Origin: Acanthosepion pharaonis
Taxonomy: Eukaryota > Mollusca > Cephalopoda > Sepiida > Sepiidae
Assembly (NCBI GenBank): GCA_903632075.3
Contig: CAHIKZ030005407.1
Coordinates: 4,511,001-4,575,000, forward strand
Length of the DNA stretch: 64,000 nucleotides
Direction: 5' to 3'
In this document: piece by piece, positions 31,191-42,789 of the stretch
Layout of the letters: each line of letters begins with the position of its first letter
Numbering within the stretch: the stretch's first letter is position 1
Made by a program: the position numbers and the translations under genes
The notes under the pieces: model-generated
What the model was told of the DNA's origin: nothing
Seen by the model: the letters and a program-made list of their open reading frames with translations, nothing else
The model's database searches: none

Positions 31191-31528
31191 TCACAGTTGA
31201 AATAACCTTTCCGAAGTGAAATTGCTCTATGGACTACGAAAATATTACTATAGACACCCAAATTGCTATTTTTTTTGTGTGGACGTCGAATAGTGTTACA
31301 TGGACCTTCCAGGGTCCATATGGACTTCGGTTAAGAACTTCTGTGCCATATTCACCTGACCGATTATTACCTTTTTCGATCGCTGCAAAACGCTTTGGTC
31401 TAAACTTTCCTTTATGAAAACCACATTAAAGTGTTTCTCGAAAAGGTTTTCTCAATCAAAATATGCAGAATTTTACTCAAAATGGATGGAAGACCTGCCT
31501 GATAAGTGGCAACAAGCTATATTACAAA

Positions 31529-32297
31529 CTAGCAGCATGGCCCGGCGTTGCCCGTGCTTGATTCAAAAATCGTACAACTCATACAGCAATCGCTATCACT
31601 TGACTTAAAATATTTTTGCCCTTCCTTGCCTTGAAAGGAGTGCTCTTTGCCGTGCTGATGTTGCTACATACCTTACTTCTTGCCTATCTCACACTTCGAT
31701 TTTTTCTAAGCCCTATACTAAACATTAAATCTGTTACGAAAAAAGAACTAAACAAAATGAACACAAAACGATCAACTTTAAAAAAGGACTCGTAACTGGA
31801 AAAACCGAATGAAAAAAGAATGTTAACAACAAATACTTTTGTCACACCCAACCCAGTTCTGCGGAATCAGAATCAACGTTGAGTTTAAGCAAGCGAATGA
31901 GCCAATTGGAGTAAAGTGCCATGCAGATTTAAATTTTTCCCACTTTTGACGAATGCAGCTATCGATTTTTTTTCATGCTAGCATGCTAATTAACATTCGT
32001 GTCAGTCAGCTGTTGGCTCTCACGCTGGCCAATAGAATCTTTCTGCCTATTCGTGGCAGCCAGCTATTGGCTCTCACTCTGGCCAGTACAAAATGGCCGC
32101 AAAGTACATGAAAACTGCCGTAGAAGCATGAAAAAGTCGATTATTTCCCCTATCGATGGGAGTTGGGAAATGCAATGTCGGTCTTGGCATTTCCACTAAG
32201 TTGGAGCATGTACATGTAAATTTTGGTGCAAATCTGTCGAAAATTGCGGCCGTGCATTCGTTACACACACACACACACACATCCTGCCTTTTATAGA
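31529..32297 (-). mobile_element. Helitron, family H2
   Basis: On the minus strand it begins TC ('tctataaaaggcaggatgtg') followed by (TG)n and 'taacgaatgcacggccgcaa', and ends 'cacgggcaacgccgggccat' plus 'gctgctag' before T. Internal phrases 'ggctctcac-ctggccaata' and 'gctagcatgctag' are shared with the plus-strand copy at 57565-58316. No Rep/helicase coding sequence. It interrupts the mariner C-terminal codons at 31528. Confidence 0.8.
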
Positions 32298-32321
32298 TAG
32301 CGATAAAGCTGAATACATAAC

Positions 32322-33450
32322 TGAATAAAATATAATTGTACTTTATTTTTTAAGAATAAAAAAAAATAAAATTAAACAATAATTATTTATGACTCAACTT
32401 AATATTAGGACGAATATCCATGCCGCTGTTTTTATTGTCTGATTCATTTGGCCCTCTCACCTGCTTTGTCAATTTTGGAATAGAGTTGTTTTCTCGTCTC
32501 AATATTAACTTCCATATTGACTAAGAGCGTAGTGCATCTATTCGATACTATAAAACACAATATAACTTTATCGGTCACGCAGCTTGATATCCACTTCTTG
32601 GTAATGATATATTCCGTTGTCATGGTAGCATGAGACGTTACAGCGTGCGACCATGAGTCATGTTATTATAACAACGAAGTATCTCATTAGTAAGTGGAGG
32701 TGGAAATGGAATAAATTTTAATTGCACTTTATTTTTTTTAAAGAATAACTTTGATATACAAAAAGCGGAAATTATTTATGACACAATCTAATATTTGGAC
32801 GAATATCCATACCGTTGTTGTTTTGATTGTTTGTTTCGGCTGGTCCGTTCTCCTGCCTTTATCAGTTTTGGAACCAGGTTGTTTTCTATTCTCAATACTA
32901 ACTTCCATAATGACCAAGAGCCAATGTTTTGCCTGGCGTAGTACATCTATTTGATACTCTGAAACCCAATAGAAATCTATCGGTCACGCAGCTTGATATC
33001 CACTTCTTGGTAATAATATATTCCGTTGTCATGGTAACATATGACATTAAAGCGAACGACCATGAGTCGTGTTACTGTAACAACGGAGTATCCCATTTGT
33101 AAGTGGAGGTGAAAACTGAATAAAATTTAACTGCACTTTATTTTTTGCGAATAACGTTGATAAACAAAGAGCAGAAATTATCTATGACTCAAATTAATAT
33201 CTGGACAAGTATCTATAACGTCATTATTTTGATTGTCAATTTTGGAATCGAGTTTTTTTTTTATTCTCAATATTACCTTGCCAATTGTTTGCCTGACGGA
33301 GTGACTTCCATACAATAAAGCACGCAGCTTGATTTCCACTTTTTGGTAATTGAGATATTCCGTTGTTATGGTAACATATGATATTACAGTGAGTGACCAT
33401 GAATAGCGTTACCATAACAACGATGTATCTCGTTAATAAGCAGAGGTGAA
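32322..33450. repeat. Tandem array of three ~400-bp units containing mariner 3' ends
   Basis: Units start at about 32322, 32709 and 33117 with 'aataaaat-taattgcacttt' and the mariner terminal phrase 'attatttatgactcaa' (a few substitutions each), then 'ggacgaatatccat', 'gtcacgcagcttgatatcca' and an inverted pair 'ttccgttgttatggtaac' / 'gttaccataacaacg'. Only unit 1's first ~80 bp belong to the mariner at 29199-32402, so a mariner end plus ~310 bp of flank were amplified together. Confidence 0.85.
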
Positions 33451-33454
33451 AAAT

Positions 33455-34310
33455 CTATTAATATATTTTGTAGAATTCTTTTTTACATTCGACGATAGAG
33501 ATAATTTTACCGATAACAAATCCTAGATTAGTCATTCGGAAAATATAACCAAATCAATTCCAAAATTACTTAAGAATTGCTACCACTGTTTACTGTTTAC
33601 GGTTAAACTAATTTTAAAACTGGTAACTGAAAAAATCAAGAGTACAACATTCATCTTTGGAAGGTTAGGGATCCCATCGGCTGAATTGCAGTGATTAAAA
33701 TAAGAAAGTAAACGGCGATAGACTGAATCATTCGCCGAATATGAATTTTTTTTTTATCGTATTATATTTTTCTTCTGGAGATTTTCTATCTTTTTTTTTT
33801 TAACCACGAAATGAACCTTTGGCATGAAAGAGTGAGCAGACGTAGTTATCTCTCTTTAGTTTCAGCTCATTAAACGATGTGTTTCACTGTGCATAAAACC
33901 AGAACTCAATTGTGTGTTTAGGGAACGATGAAACCACAAACAGAAATCGGGAGACAATGCTGGAAGGAATAGTATTATATAAAGGCGGCGTGCTCCTCAC
34001 AGAGATAGATTGCAGTCAAGGATCACTTCGAGAAATTGGGAAAGGAGAAAAATATCTTAATGAGAAAACGACTTTTGCCCCATTTGGGTCACTTTTTTTG
34101 TCTCTCATGAGCCGAAAGCAACAGGAAATATTTTTTTCTTTGATGTGGTTGATATTTATCTTTGAGTAAAAAATGGCCTAAAGTATCGACGTTTTTCGTT
34201 CTCTGTGTATTTTCTTTCTTTCTTTGTATTGTTTTAAGATAGCGTCAACTTAGGCCTTTAAAACGATGCTTAGATAATTAGATGCTAAGAAGGCATGAAC
34301 AGTAAAGGCA
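33455..34310. other. No recognised gene
   Basis: Non-repetitive sequence. The frame at 33912-34169 (85 codons) has no recognisable family, and I cannot support it as a gene. Confidence 0.4.
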
Positions 34311-34990
34311 AGAAGAATAACAAGAAGAAGAAGAAAAGCAAGAAAAAGAAGAAAATAAGGGGAAAAGGAGAATTAAAGGAAAAAACAGTAAGTTAGTGAT
34401 AAAAATGATGAAGAAGAAAATTTGAAAGAAGAAGAAAAAGAAGGAGGAGGAGGAGGTTGAACTGAGGTTCTTCTATGACATCATTACTGCTGCTACTTTC
34501 GCTGCCCTTTCCTCTCATCAGTTATGAAGAAGAATATGAGGGAGAAAAAGCAGAAACAGTGATGCAAACGAATATTGTCAAAGGAAGAAAAGTAATTGAA
34601 AAAGGGTGAAAAGTGATTTTTTTAAAAATACTAATGTTCACCCAATACAAGGCTCAAGAGACACTCAAGGTAGAGGTTACTTTTCAGAGTTGTATGCGTG
34701 TAAGGAAAAATGCAAAAACTGAAGTTCAAGGGGATCAAGAAAGATAACGGTTAGCCTTAGACTTGAAGAGGATTGTAGTTATTATGAAAATATCTTGCAA
34801 GAATTCTATTTCACAAAACAGTAGTTCTTGGGAAGATGCTATCCGATTGGAACTTACTTCTTACTAAGGGAACACAAAAAGAATAGAGAATTGTGAAGGG
34901 AAGACATTGAAGGAAAAATAAGAAAAGAAAAATCGGAAACTAGAAAATCCTGAAACAGAAGAAAATGATAACGAAAAGAAGATAAAGTTA
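34311..34990. repeat. Purine-rich sequence around a LINE tail
   Basis: A/G-rich blocks at about 34311-34460 and 34880-34990 flank the LINE-tail fragment at 34640-34875. No other feature. Confidence 0.7.
34640..34875 (-). pseudogene. 3' end of a Jockey/CR1-type LINE, degenerate
   Basis: 'cacccaatacaaggctcaag', 'agacactcaaggtagaggtt' and 'gataacggttagccttagac' match the untranslated and last coding bases of the minus-strand LINE tails at 5700 and 21240. The coding phrases (LWN-LP, NLQ-FK) are barely recognisable. Confidence 0.55.
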
Positions 34991-34991
34991 A

Positions 34992-37900
34992 TAAGAAGAA
35001 GGTGATCAGTATAAACTAAGAATAGGAATAAGTTAAGAATAAGAAGAAAATCAGAATAAACTAAGAATAGGAATAAGTTAAGAATAAGAAGAAAATCAGA
35101 ATAAACTAAGAATAGGAATAAGTTAAGAATAAGAAGAAAATCAGAATAAACTAAGAATAGGAATAAGTTAAGAATAAGAAGAAAATCAGAATAAACTAAG
35201 AATAGGAATAAGTTAAGAATAAGAAGAAAATCAGAATAAGAATAGGAAAACTAAGAATAGGAATAAGTTAAGAATAAGAAGGAAATCAGAAGAAAATAAG
35301 AATAGGAAAAGTTAAGAATAAGAAGAAGAAGAAAATCAGAATAAACTAAGAATAGGAATAAATTAAGAATAAGAAGAAAATCAGAATAAACTAAGAATAG
35401 GAATAAGTTAAGAATAAGAAGAAAATCAGAATAAACTAAGAATAGGAATAAGTTAAGAATAATAAGAAATCAGAATAAACTAAGAATAGGAATAAGTTAA
35501 GAATAAGAAGAAAATCAGAATAAACTAAGAATAGGAATAAGTTAAGAATAAGAAGTGGATCAGTAAAAACTAAGAATAGGTATAAGTTAAGAATAAGAAG
35601 AGGATCAGAATAAACTAATAATAAGAATAAGTTAAGAATAAGAAGAAAAAGTAAGAATAAGAATAAGAATAAGAAAATCAGAATAAACTAAGAAAGAATA
35701 AGAATAAGAAGAGGATCAGAATTAATAAAGAATAAGAATAAGAATAAGAAGAAAATCAGAATAAACTAAGAATAGGAATAAGTTAAGAATAAGAAGAAAA
35801 TCAGAATAAACTAAAATAAGAATAGGAATAAGTTAAGAATAAGAAGAAAATCAGAATAAACTAAGAATAGGAATAAGTTAAGAATAAGAAGAAAATCAGA
35901 ATAAACTAAGAATAGGAATAAGTTAAGAATAAGAAGAAAATCAGAATAAACTAAGAATAGGAATAAGTTAAGAATAAGAAGAAAATCAGAATAAACTAAG
36001 AATAGAATAAGTTAAGAATAAGAAGAAAAAGAATAAACTAATAATAAGAATAAGAAGAAGAATAAGCAAGATGGGAATAAGTTAAAATAAAAATCAGAAT
36101 AAACTAAGAATAAGAATAAGTTAAGAAGAAGAAAATCAGAATAAACTAAGAATAGGAATAAGTTAAGAATAAGAAAATCAGAATAAACTAAGAAAGGAAA
36201 AAAGAATAAAGAAGTGGATCAGTATAAACTAAGAATAGGAATAAGTTAAGAATAAGAAGAAAATCAGAATAAACTAAGAATAAGAATAAGTTAAGAATAA
36301 GAAGAAAATCAGAATAAACTAAGAATAGGAATAAGTTAAGAATAAGAAGAAAATCAGAATAAATAAAATAGGAATAAGTCAAGAATAAGAAGAAAATCAG
36401 AATAAATAAACTAAGAATAGAATAAGTTAAGAATAGGAATAAGTTAAGAATAGGAATAAGTTAAGAATAAGAAGAAAATCAGAATAAACTAAGAATAGGA
36501 ATAAGTTAAGAATAAGAAGTGGATCAGAATAAACTAATAATAACAATAAGTTAAGAATAAGAAGAAAATCAGAATAAACTAAGAATAGGAATAAGTTAAG
36601 AATAAGAAGAAAATCAGAATAAACTAAGAATAGGAATAAGTTAAGAATAAGAAGAGGATCAGAATAAACTAATAATAAGAATAAGTTAAGAATAAGAAGA
36701 AAATCAGAATAAACTAAGAATAGGAATAAGTTAAGAATAAGAAGAAAATCAGAATAAACTAAGAATAGGAATAAATTAAGAATAAGAAGAAAATCAGAAT
36801 AAACTAAGAATAGGAATAAGTTAAGAATAAGAAGAAAATCAGAATAAACTAAGAATAGGAATAAGTTAAGAATAGAATAAACTAATAATAAGAATAAGTT
36901 AAGAATAAGAAGAAAATCAGAATAAACTAAGAATAGGAATAAGTTAAGAATAAGAAGTGGATCAGTATAAACTAAGAATAGGAATAAGTTAAGAATAAGA
37001 AGAGGATCAGAATAAACTAATAATAAGAATAAGTTAAGAATAAGAAGAAAATCAGAATAAACTAAGAATAGGAATAAGTTAAGAATAAGAAGAAAATCAG
37101 AATAAACTAAGAATAGGAATAAGTTAAGAATAAGAAGAAAATCAGAATAAACTAAGAATAGGAATAAGTTAAGAATAAGAAGAAAATAAACTAAGAATAG
37201 GAATAAGTTAAGAATAAGAAGAAAACTAATAAAATAAGAATAAGTTAAGAATAAGAAGGAAATCAGAATAAACTAAGAAAAATAAGTTAAGAATAAGAAG
37301 TGGATCAGTGAAAAAACTAAGAATAGGAATAAGTTAAGAATAAGAAGAAAATCAGAATAAACTAAGAATAGGAATAAGTTAAGAATAAGAAGAAAATCAG
37401 AATAAACTAAGAATAGGAATAAGTTAAGAATAAGAAGAAAATCAGAATCAGAATAGGAAAAGTTAAGAATAAGGAATCAGAATTAAGAATAAATTAAAGA
37501 AAATCAGAATAAACTAAGAATAAAATAAGTAAGAATAAGAAGAATAAACTAAGAATAGGAATAGAAGAATAAACTAATAATAACAATAAGTTAAGAATAA
37601 GAAGAAAATAAAATAAACTAAGAATAGAATAAGTTAAGAATAAGAAGAAAAAAGAATAAATAAGAATAAATAAGAATAGGATCAGAATAAACTAATTAAT
37701 AAGAATAAGTAAAGAATAAGAAGAAAATCAGAAGAATAAAATAAGAATAAGAATAAGAAGAAAATCAGAATTAAGAATAGGAATAAGAAGAAAATGAAAA
37801 AAGAATAAACTAAGAATAGGAATAAGTTAAGAATAAGAAGAATAGGAAAATTAAGAATAAATCTAAGAATAGGAATAAGTTAAGAATAAGAAGAGGATCA

Positions 37901-40275
37901 GAATAAACTAATAAAAGAATAAGTTAAGAATAAGAAGAAAATCAGAATAAACTAAGAATAGGAATAAGTTAAGAATAAGAAGAAAATCAGAATAAATAAG
38001 AATAGAATAAAAGAATAAGAAGAAAACTAAGAATAAATAGGAATAAGTTAAGAATAAGAAGAGGATCAGTATAAATTAAGAATAAGAATAAGTTAAGAAT
38101 AAGAAGAAAAGGTTAAGAATTTAAGAATAAGAATAAGAAGAAGGTTCAGAATATAAGTTAAGAATAAGAAAAAAGAATTAAGAATAAGAATAAGAAGAAA
38201 ATCAGAATAAACTAAGAATAGGAATAAGTTAAGAATAAGAAGAGGATCAGAATAAACTAATAATAAAAGTTAAGAATAAGAAGAAAATCAGAATAATAAG
38301 AATAGGAATAAGTTAAGAATAAGAAGAAAATCAGAATAAACTAAGAATAGGAATAAATTAAGAATAAGAAGAAAATCAGAATAAACTAAGAATAGGAATA
38401 AGTTAAGAATAAGAAGAAAATCAGAATAAACTAAGAATAGGAATAAGTTAAGAATAAGAATAAGAATAAACTAATAATAAGAATAAGTTAAGAATAAGAA
38501 GAGGAATAAAGGAATAAGTTAAGAATAAGAAGAAAATCAGAATAAACTAAGAATAGGAATAAGTTAAGAATAAGAAGAGGAAGAATAAACTAAGAATAAG
38601 AAAAGTTAAGAATAAGGAGAAAAATAAGTTAAGAATAGGAATAAGTTAAGAATAAGAAGAGGTTCAGAATAAACTAAGAATAAGAATAAGTTAAGAATAA
38701 GAAGAAAATCAGAATAAACTAAGAATAGGAATAAGTTAAGAATAAGAAGAGGATCAGAAAAACTAAGAATAAGAATAAGTTAAGAATAAGAAGAAAATGA
38801 GAATAAACTAAGAATAGGAATAAGTTAAGAATAAGAAGGGAATAAATCAGAATAGGAATAAATTAAGAATAAGGAAAAAGAATAAACTAAGAAAGAATAA
38901 GAAGAATAAGAAAGTGGATCAGAATAAACTAATAATAACAATAAGTTAAGAATAAGAAGAAAATCAGAATAAACTAAGAATAGGAATAAGTTAAGAATAA
39001 GAAGAAAATCAGAATAAACTAAGAATAGGAATAAGTTAAGAATAAGAAGGAAATCAGAATAAACTAAGAATAGGAATAAGTTAAGAATAAGAAGTGGATC
39101 AGTAAAAACTAAGAATAGGAATAAGTTAAGAATAAGAAGTTGATCAGAATAAACTAAATAATAACAATAAGAAGAATAAGAAATAATCAGAATAAACTAA
39201 GAATAAGAATAAGAAGAAAAAGGAAAAAATAAACTAAGAATAGGAAGTTAAGAATAAGTTGGATCAGAATAAACTAATAATAACAATAAAGAATAAGAAG
39301 AAAATCAGAATAAACTAAGAATAGGAATAAGTTAAGAATAAGAAAAAGAAAAATAAGAATAGGAAAAGTTAAGAATAAGGAATCAGAATAAGTTAAGAAA
39401 GAATTAAGAAGAAGTGGATCAGAATAAACTAAGAATAGGAATAAGTTAAGAATAAGAAGTGGATCAGTATAAATTAAGAATAGGAATAAGTTAAGAATAA
39501 GAAGAAAATGAGAATAAACTAAGAATAGGAATAAGTTAAGAATAAGAAGGGGATCAGTATAAATTAAGAATAGGAATAAGTTAAGAATAAGAAGAGGATC
39601 AGAATAAACTAAGAATAACAATAAGTTAAGAATAAGAAGAAAATCAGAATAAACTAAGAATAGGAATAAGTTAAGAATAAGAAGGGGATCAGTATAAATT
39701 AAGAATAGGAATAAGTTAAGAATAAGAAGAAAATGAGAATAAACTAAGAATAGGAATAAGTTAAGAATAAGAAGGGGATCAGTATAAATTAAGAATAGGA
39801 ATAAGTTAAGAATAAGAAGAAAATCAGAATAAACTAAGAATAGGAATAAGTTAAGAATAAGAAGGGGATCAGAATAAGCTAAGAATAAGAATAAGTTAAG
39901 AATAAGAAGGTGATCAGTATAAACTAAGAATAGGAATAAGCTAAGAATAAGAAGAGGGTCTGAATAAGCTAAGAATAAGAATAAGAATAAGTTAATAATA
40001 AGAAGTGGATTAAATAAGCTAAGAATAGGAATAAGTTAATAATAAGAAGGAGATCAGTATAAACTAAGAATGGGAATATGTTAAGAATAAGAAGATCAGA
40101 ATAAGCTAAGAAAAAGAAAACTCAATGAATAAGAAGAGGATAAGAATATGCTAAGATTGGGAATAAGTGAAGAATAAAAAGAGTATAAGAATATAAGAAT
40201 ACGCAAAGAATAAGAACGAGTTAAGTATAAGAAGTAGATAAGAATAACCTAAGATAAGAATAAGATAAGAAAAAT
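34992..40275. repeat. 45-bp satellite array, ~5.3 kb
   Basis: The monomer reads 'agaataggaataagttaaga' then 'ataagaagaaaatcagaata' then 'aacta' (45 bases), giving roughly 115-120 copies. Variants swap 'agaaaatcag' for 'agaggatcag', 'agtggatcag' or 'aggggatcag', and 'actaagaatagg' for 'actaataataag'. Between about 39440 and 39880 two variants alternate (a 90-bp higher-order period). From about 37190 to 38900 many monomers have small deletions. The minus strand gives short 15-residue-repeat frames that are artefacts. No gene is present. Confidence 0.95.
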
Positions 40276-40439
40276 GTTAACGTGAAAGACAAAAAAGAGA
40301 AATTATTATTACGATTTGCTACTCAATTTAGAAAGAAAATAATACATTCCTAATGGCGCACAACAACTCTGTGAAGAAAATAAATATATAAAAAAACAAA
40401 ATGGTTCTAAGGATGTATAGAATTGTTGTAAACTTTAAA

Positions 40440-40900
40440 CGGAAAACGCAATCTTAAACGGGAACCGGAAGCCCAATCCTAAAAAGGAAACAATGTATAA
40501 ACCTCTGCTCCTGTTTGAAAGGCCTGCCGTCCGGTTCACACTCCTCCACGGTCTTTTAATCAGGAGTAATGTATTATCTCTGGTTTTCTGTTTAGGATTG
40601 AGTTTCCTGTTCCTTCTAAAGTCTACTTCAACTCTATACTTCTAACATCTCCACCTAAACTTAAAAATTGTATTTAACATTTTTCTTCCTCAACAGGAGT
40701 AGATACGTTTGCTTATCTTCCGGTTCACATGCCTCATTGTTTTTTTTTTTAGCAGAAGTAGAGGTTTGTCCCCTGTTTGGAATTGGATTTACGGTTCCTT
40801 TTAATGTCTTGCCATTCTTTTTTACTCCCAGTAGCACCTTACGTCTTGATGGCATTGTCAGAGTTAGCTCCTCCTTAATTCCCCAAATTGTTCACTAGGG
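40440..40900. repeat. Short repeat in inverted copies ('cccaatcctaaacagg')
   Basis: A plus copy ('cggaagcccaatcctaaaaa', 40465) and two minus copies ('ctgtttaggattgagtttcc' at 40589 and 'ctgtttggaattggatttac' at 40774) are arranged as an inverted repeat. A fourth copy lies at 52112-52200 (+), where 'aaacccaatcctaaacaggc' is followed by a LINE tail. The family is unknown. Confidence 0.55.
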
Positions 40901-41204
40901 GTCGCTCTCCCTACACCATAAATACGGGGCAACTTCTTGCCTCGTTCTCTTTTTTACTTTGCATTTCAGCGGACACATTTAAAAATGTAATCTCTAGCAG
41001 AGATCTGCGTTTTGCCCACTTGTGGGAAATCGCCATGAAACACACATACACGTACGTACGAACATTCACCAAAATGCAAACTCTTTACGTTCATACACAA
41101 ACACAGATGTTGATGTCTTTGTCACTTGTAACCTCCTGAGTATGATAATAAACTGCATCCACGTCCTGGGTAAGACGATAAACTACGTCCAACAGCAATG
41201 CCTC

Positions 41205-41640
41205 TGATCAGGAGGTTTTGAGGAGCGTGGAACCAACTCTTAATTGCTGGTGTTCCCAGGTCCACCCTGACCCGGGGTGGTAGCATCTGTCAGGGTCCCA
41301 GCTATGGGCAAATAGTTGAGCCCACAACCCACAACTATGAAAGTGTAAAAATAGATTTTTAATACCAGAAATACCCTTAACAAAAATTAGTATCAGCAAT
41401 AAATATTTGAAAAAAAATATTACCAGAAATAAAAATCTTGTCAGCATTAAATAACCCATTGAGGTTAATATGCCAGAAAACAAAACAACCCAAACTATAC
41501 ATTAAAAAAAAAAAAAAAAAATTACCAGCTATACATTTTGGGAAAAAAGGGAAATTTTGTCGGCATCAAATAACCCATTGTGGTTGATATGCCGTAAAAC
41601 AAACCAAACCAAACCAAACCAAATTGTCACTTGTAAATTT
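41205..41640. repeat. Unidentified repeat with duplicated 'aataacccattg' motif
   Basis: The phrase 'gcattaaataacccattgag' with 'gttaatatgccagaaaacaa' (41437-41483) is repeated as 'gcatcaaataacccattgtg' with 'gttgatatgccgtaaaacaa' (41563-41602), each near a 'taccag' start and an A-rich end. An element 3' end with two copies is possible; the GC-rich part at 41208-41320 ('ccaccctgacccggggtggt') may be its body. Not identified. Confidence 0.4.
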
Positions 41641-41929
41641 GTTGTTTAATACATATATTTGTTTATATATCGGTCTTCTTCGGTTTTCTTTACATCTTCG
41701 GTTGGACTCAACTTGAGTCCGCATTGTTCTTTTAGTTGGACCTTCTAGCAGGAATAAACAGCACGTGTTCGTAATTCAACAACACTCGAACCCACACAGT
41801 CCTCTACAGCATCATTGCATTGCCTGGAGTGAATTGATTAAGGGAAAAGGAAAGAAAAATCATATAAAAAAGATGCTAAGTGACTCGGATTCTTAAAATT
41901 TTTTAATTAAAAAAAATTAAAAAAACAAT

Positions 41930-42455
41930 TTCAAACGCAGACGGCCAAAATATACTCAGAATTAAGGATGCCAGTAGAGGAAAACACAAAATCCAATATG
42001 GTGGCTGAAGAGTGCAGGCTAAAAACAGAGACGGAGTTTTTTATAATGGATGCGTAAGATCAAAGTCTATTTACGAGAAATTACCAAAGATAATAAAAAA
42101 TAGTGCAAGCCTAAGAACATAATGTTACGATTGTTTATCACTTAGTGTCTGGTTTGTCTAATCTTGACTCTGAAGGAAAACAAAGATGGACATGATAAAA
42201 ATTGGGCAGTATGGTCATTGGCATATCAATAGCCATGTGATGGAATTGGTATGAACATCATCTTGAACCAGTCATAGAAGGACATGAAGTCAGTATACTT
42301 TGGAATTTTACCATTCATAGTGATAGTCATATAAATGCTAATAGATCAGACATAGTGATTAAAGACTACAAAAAATGCGTTCTCATATATATATGGTTGT
42401 GCCAACAGATAAAAATATATCTGTTAAAGGATATGACAAAATAACTTGAATATAT
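41930..42455 (+). pseudogene. REL LINE family 3, CCHC to endonuclease
   Basis: Shifting frames read 'LKTETEFFIMDA', 'DQSLFTRNYQR', 'HLVSGLSNLDSEGKQRWT' and 'VSILWNFTIHSDSHINANRS', 'DIVIKDYKKCVLIYMVVPTD', 'NISVKGYDKIT'. The layout is the same as family 1, but the sequence is as distant as family 2. The RPD core is RSD. It is cut at 42456 by the mariner-like element. Confidence 0.6.
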
Positions 42456-42765
42456 AGGGTGTCCATAAATCTCTTTAAAATTTAAAAAATATATTACAAA
42501 GGTAATTGATGAGATATCTTAATCGGATTTGTTCTATGTACTTAGTAGTTATCAAAGTTTTTAATCACATTGGATTTGTGTACTTCAAGTCTTCTGTTGA
42601 TGCAAAAGGTACTGTTAAATGAACCCCTAACATTTCCAGACTGGATTGGAAGGAATGGACCAATTTCCTGGACGCTTCATTCACTCTCCTGGATTTCTTT
42701 TTTATGGGGTTATGTTAAAGATAATTACATATCCAACAATGATACGGGACATCAAATATAAGTAA
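42456..42765 (+). mobile_element. Mariner-superfamily remnant ('agggtgtccataaat' end)
   Basis: Begins 'agggtgtccataaatctctt' and carries, in frame 42570-42761, 'FPDWIGRNGPISW' and 'WISFLWGYVKDNYI', the 'D-W-G-GP--WP-RSPDLTPLDFFLWG' region of mariner-superfamily transposases found in many arthropod and mollusc elements. The third DDE/D residue region is degraded (SPDL is missing). Sits between two LINE fragments. Confidence 0.6.
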
Positions 42766-42789
42766 TATCTAGTCGGTGAAAGTAAATTA

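Larger units (their letters stand above)
29199..32402 (+). mobile_element. Mariner element broken by nested insertions
   Basis: Ends: 'ttaggttgagtcataagtaa' at 29199 with TA before it, and 'aattatttatgactcaactt' plus 'aa' ending at 32402 with TA after it. Transposase pieces in plus orientation: 'NVVLLHVNAIPYTARITQD' (about 29353-29412; the catalytic Asp of LLHDNARPH is Val), then 'DYYLFRSLQNALV' (about 31360) and 'MEDLPDKWQQAI' (31482-31520). The N-terminal half is missing because only ~120 bp separate the left end from the second DDD motif. Insertions: SINE (29585-29885), Helitron H1 (29963-30676), Helitron H2 (31529-32297). Subtracting them leaves about 1.4 kb, close to a mariner's 1.3 kb. 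Confidence 0.8.

Noticed and set aside
33912..34169. 85-codon frame of mixed composition
   Set aside because: Length is within chance for this base composition and no family is recognised.
36188..39621. Minus-strand repeat frames 'LILNLFLFLVYSDFL'
   Set aside because: These are the 45-bp satellite read in a frame without stops. Neighbouring monomers break the frame, and nothing indicates expression.
34992..40275. CRISPR array
   Set aside because: Repeats are adjacent 45-bp monomers with no unique spacers, and the context is an animal genome.
40661..41207. Short open frames with mixed composition near 40.7-41.2 kb
   Set aside because: They overlap the inverted repeat family at 40440-40900 and have no protein family match I can recognise.
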